From assembly GCF_047496725.1 (NCBI RefSeq), contig NC_132972.1:407501-471500 (forward strand): DNA of 64,000 nucleotides, read 5' to 3'. The DNA is from Anoplolepis gracilipes (lineage: Eukaryota > Arthropoda > Insecta > Hymenoptera > Formicidae). Both the position numbers and the translations under genes were made by a program. The notes beneath the pieces are model-generated. The model worked only from the letters and a program-made list of their open reading frames with translations. It made no database searches and was not told the DNA's origin. Positions 61,027 to 64,000 of the stretch are shown piece by piece (the first letter of the stretch is position 1; each line of letters begins with the position of its first letter).

Positions 61027-62429
61027 ACAAAGAGTCGATGATTTACAAACTAAATTGGATGATAGAAATACGTTTTTCTTCAATATTTTATTCTATTTGA
61101 AAAGACTCACTCTTCTTTATCCATTTTCGCTTTTAATAATATTATCTTAGTGGCATTCCGCTATTGTATCAAAAATGTATGGCTTTAGAAAAATCTTTCG
61201 AATCACCTTAAAAATGTAAGCTTTGAAAGGGCCGTTAGATTCAATATCATGTAAATAATAGTGCGAAAGGCCGTCGACCGAACCCATTTTGATGAGAAAT
61301 CAATCGGTCGTGTCGTCATGGTCGAAAACACGCAATTAAATTACGATCATGTGCCACTCTAAAGAACAAAGCAACACAGCGACTAGCTGCTATTATTATA
61401 TTCGTAATAAAATTTTGATATATATATATAAATTGGGAAAATTTGCAATATTCCATACCAACACTGTCGATGAAAACCGACACGTCACTCAAAGACTCGA
61501 CGGCATAATCGCCGATCGTTCTCGTTAAAAGAAAGGTTACAATACAGACAGCTTCCTGTGACACTCCTGTATCACGTCTATTCCGGTCATAATTTAAATC
61601 GAACTCTGTGCCAAGCCCTTTTCAAACGCAAAACACGATAAAAAGATATAAACTATTTCATTTCATACTTATAAAATTGGATATTTCGTAATTGAGTAAT
61701 TAATATTAACAATTCTGTTAATATTCCGTCTTTACTTTTACAATAAATCAGAAATTATTATATAAAATATTATATAAAATATGTGATATAATAATAAAGA
61801 TTTTAAGAAATATTTTTAATGTATTTTTATGCCGGTTTTATTATATACATATATAATATCGGTGGATAACATTTCGATTTTTAGACTTTAGGCACACGGA
61901 AAGAGAACATTAAAAACAACACTACAAAGTAAATAGATCTAGAAAAGAGATTGTTCCTAATCAAGCGTCTTCCAGAAGTTTGTTCATATCCAGAAATTTG
62001 CTAATGACCCGGTTTACCCCGCTTACTTTATACGTGACTCGATTAATTCGTATAATGTTGCTTGCGATATGAATCTAAATCGAGTAGAAAACTGAACAAA
62101 ATTCGTATAGTAATAAAATAAATATGTGCATCCGCTTTAAAAATTTATGCTACAATATAAAAAATAAATTTAATCTCAATTATTTCCTATTTTTGTTATA
62201 ATTATTAATATCAAACAATTGACAAATCATAATTTAATAATAATAATCAAAACAAATATTATGTAAATACAAATATTATGTAAATACAATAATAAATAGT
62301 AATATAAATTCTAATCAATGACTTTAATTATTATACTAGATGATTTGATGAATTCGGGAATATGTCAATATTGTTACATCACATTCAAACATATATACAT
62401 ATGTTAACAGATGCACATGCATACATATA
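59334..62429. other. Noncoding DNA with several GC-richer patches
   Basis: 59480-59800, 60050-60300, 60740-60930 and 61250-61620 are GC-richer and partly open, but no frame has two good splice borders. A (GA)n tract lies at 60938-61021. Confidence 0.4.
60938..61021 (+). repeat. (GA)n microsatellite
   Basis: Uninterrupted GA run of about 84 bp, the longest simple repeat in the window. Frames crossing it give Arg-Glu or Leu-Ser dipeptide repeats and are artefacts. Confidence 0.97.
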
Positions 62430-62809
62430 CAGGGTGTTCCAGAATTCGCGGACACAGAGTACACAGTGTGATTGTCCGTGTCAAAAGAAGCCACTTTTTC
62501 TTCAGCAAAAATGTCGAAGGATCAATAATTTTTCAGTTATAAATAATTGAAAAAGACGGGTTTTTCACAAACCAAACTTTGTAGAATTAAAAGATTAATA
62601 CAATTATATTCTGCAGTTAATTTTAGGTGGAGTTTACTTTATTAAAATTTTTATTTAAGACTTAGTTACAGAGATATATAATAGCAAAATTTGAAAACTA
62701 GCGAAAAATGATAAATTTTCTCGACATTTTTGCTGAGGAAAGAGTTGCCTCTTTTGGCACGGACAATCACGTTGTGAATTCCGTGTCTCGCGAATTCTGA
62801 GACACCCTG
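62430..62809. mobile_element. MITE of 380 bp with inverted repeats of about 110 bp
   Basis: The left end starts CAGGGTGTTCCAGAATTCG; the right end on the minus strand starts CAGGGTGTCTCAGAATTCG. The match continues through GTGATTGTCCGTG, CAAAAGA(A/G)GC and CAGCAAAAATGTCG. TATA stands immediately outside both ends, which fits a TA or TATA target-site duplication. Short open frames on both strands are encoded by the arms and are not genes. Confidence 0.9.
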
Positions 62810-63257
62810 TATATGAGCTTGTGTTTGTTCGATATGTGATTCAATTTTCCGTGTAATTACCATTATCTTTATGAATACCCTTTACTGGCGTGTATGACGA
62901 GACAAGTAATTTACTTCGCGCAGAATTGTGATGAAAGAATTCTCTGTAATTCCGACATCTTCCGTAAGAAACCAAAGACTGCAATGCAAACGTTAGCGAC
63001 CAACTAATTTAAATTCGAATCACGCCTTTAAGTATGTACGATTATGTCCTTCGATTAAACTACACTTTATTGTTGGACAGAATAATTTCTTCGCTTTGCG
63101 CAGATAAGTACCTAAGGTAAGTCGAGTTTCTCGGCAAGTGTTTGTGTTCAAACCGACTGATTAGTCTCGATTAATTTTTAAGAAATGAATAATTGATCCC
63201 ACGTTAACTCGATTTATTTGCAATTCCGCATTCTTTCTTGCATTTCAATTTTCCTAG
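62810..63257. other. Noncoding DNA
   Basis: Moderately GC-rich, nothing coding supported; the presumed intron before the exon at 63258. Confidence 0.4.
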
Positions 63258-63348
63258 AAAATTCGCGCTTTTGCTTGCAACGAGCCTGGAATGGCGGTCG
63301 GTATCGATCCCATGGGAATCGCGTATGCGCACGTCAAGTCTCGCCAAG
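63258..63348 (+). CDS. Possible internal or start exon, unrecognised product
   Basis: An excellent acceptor (tgcatttcaattttcctag) and a donor (CCAAG|GTGAAT) bound 91 nt. One frame reads KIRAFACNEPGMAVGIDPMG then IAYAHVKSRQ plus one base (phase 0 in, phase 1 out); it also contains ATG at 63291 in good context, so the exon could hold a translation start. A second frame (KFALLLATSLEWRS..) is open too, which weakens the choice. G+C is higher than in the flanks. No partner exon lies within the window on the + strand, and the product is not recognised. A minus-strand frame over the same bases has no splice support. Confidence 0.35.
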
Positions 63349-64000
63349 GTGAATAAACAAACAAAAAATAAATAAATAATAAACACACGATAATTTAAGA
63401 AACACACAAGTGTAATATTTAATATCGTGGAACAATCGATTAAATGGATTTCAGAAATTTAACCTAATTTTTGATAACATCTTTTCATATACATAATTAA
63501 ATTATTGTGTTAAATATTTAATAACGTTAAATAAAATAACAAAAGCAGTATGTACTTTTAATATAAATATTTTCTCAATTAAAAATATTATCTGGAATAT
63601 TTTATAAGATATTAACGTGAGAAAGTAATTAAAAGCGACCATTAAAATCAATCAATGCCAAAAGCGATGAAGGAAGTAAGAGAGAAATTATTCTACTTTA
63701 TTACCACAAACAGCATTCAAAGGATTACCAATAAAAACCTAGAGTAAAGTGGAAATGGCAGTTTGATTAAAGTGTATTCATCCTTTGTAACACAGTTCGT
63801 ATGCTCTTCTAAATGAACCGAGAAATAATTTTCTAGAAATTCAAACACCTTAAAATAACAATCTCTTCTACACTGTTTTTCTTTGACCGGGAAAGGACGC
63901 GCTAATTGGTCACACGTTACAACATAAATTTCTCACATCAGTAAGATATTTTCAAGACCTGAAGTCTTCAAAGAAAGATAAATAATAAATCTTTGATTTA
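63349..64000. other. AT-rich noncoding DNA to the window end
   Basis: No coding frame or recognisable repeat. It would be intron if the 63258-63348 exon is real. Confidence 0.4.

Noticed and set aside
60796..61041. Open frame ending in Arg-Glu dipeptide repeats
   Set aside because: Half of it is the (GA)n microsatellite, and the first part has no splice or family support.
62362..62863. Two small open frames on opposite strands
   Set aside because: Both are encoded by the inverted arms of the 62430-62809 MITE.
1..64000. tRNA, rRNA, CRISPR array or bacterial-type operons
   Set aside because: Scanned by eye for T-arm sequence, repeat-spacer regularity and closely packed frames; none found.

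Overview
The window looks like insect nuclear DNA, most likely hymenopteran and quite possibly an ant. It is very AT-rich, has many long (TC)n, (GA)n, (TG)n and (TA)n microsatellites, numerous short non-autonomous DNA transposons, and small exons with GT/AG borders scattered over kilobases. No bacterial-type gene organisation, CRISPR array, rRNA or tRNA gene was seen. The species call is an inference from composition; no species marker was recognised. Gene models were built by eye from open frames, splice borders and intron phases.

The clearest gene is on the + strand. Five exons (22148-22238, 30985-31096, 31474-31693, 31956-32066, 32587-33717) join with matching phases (1, 2, 0, 0) into a secreted protein of about 554 residues. 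It has an N-terminal signal peptide, several dibasic KR/RR sites, a six-residue segment framed by KR pairs, and two copies of a GRWGMxVxSxPxEFxK motif 42 residues apart. It reads as a peptide-precursor-like protein, but I cannot assign it to a known family.

Three minus-strand loci are visible as exons only. At 48.7-47.7 kb two phase-matched exons give 216 residues of an unrecognised protein with a CxxC-x6-C-x3-C cluster. At 46.77 kb there is a possible start exon. At 40.6 kb a start exon encodes a membrane segment, and it is phase-compatible with a well-bordered 60-nt exon at 11.5 kb. If those last two belong together, the whole + strand precursor gene is nested antisense in a 29-kb intron.

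Weaker + strand signals are a TATA box with an exon ending ATG|GT at 34.6 kb, a signal-peptide exon at 50.94 kb, and a bordered exon at 63.26 kb. A decayed Lys/Glu/Asn-rich coding relic lies at 19.6-21.0 kb.

The rest is intronic and intergenic DNA rich in repeats. There are three copies of a TA-flanked element with GGTAAACTCGGGTAAG ends (0.76, 5.67 and 43.56 kb), a 3.2-kb element with inverted ends (14.2-17.5 kb), a 340-bp and a 380-bp element with inverted ends (28.06 and 62.43 kb), a 950-bp element with long inverted arms (58.4 kb), and a mariner transposase relic (43.0 kb). Several foldbacks and tandem duplications are also present. A GC-rich sequence family occurs at 15.9-16.3 kb and again, partly duplicated, at 27.2-27.8 kb.
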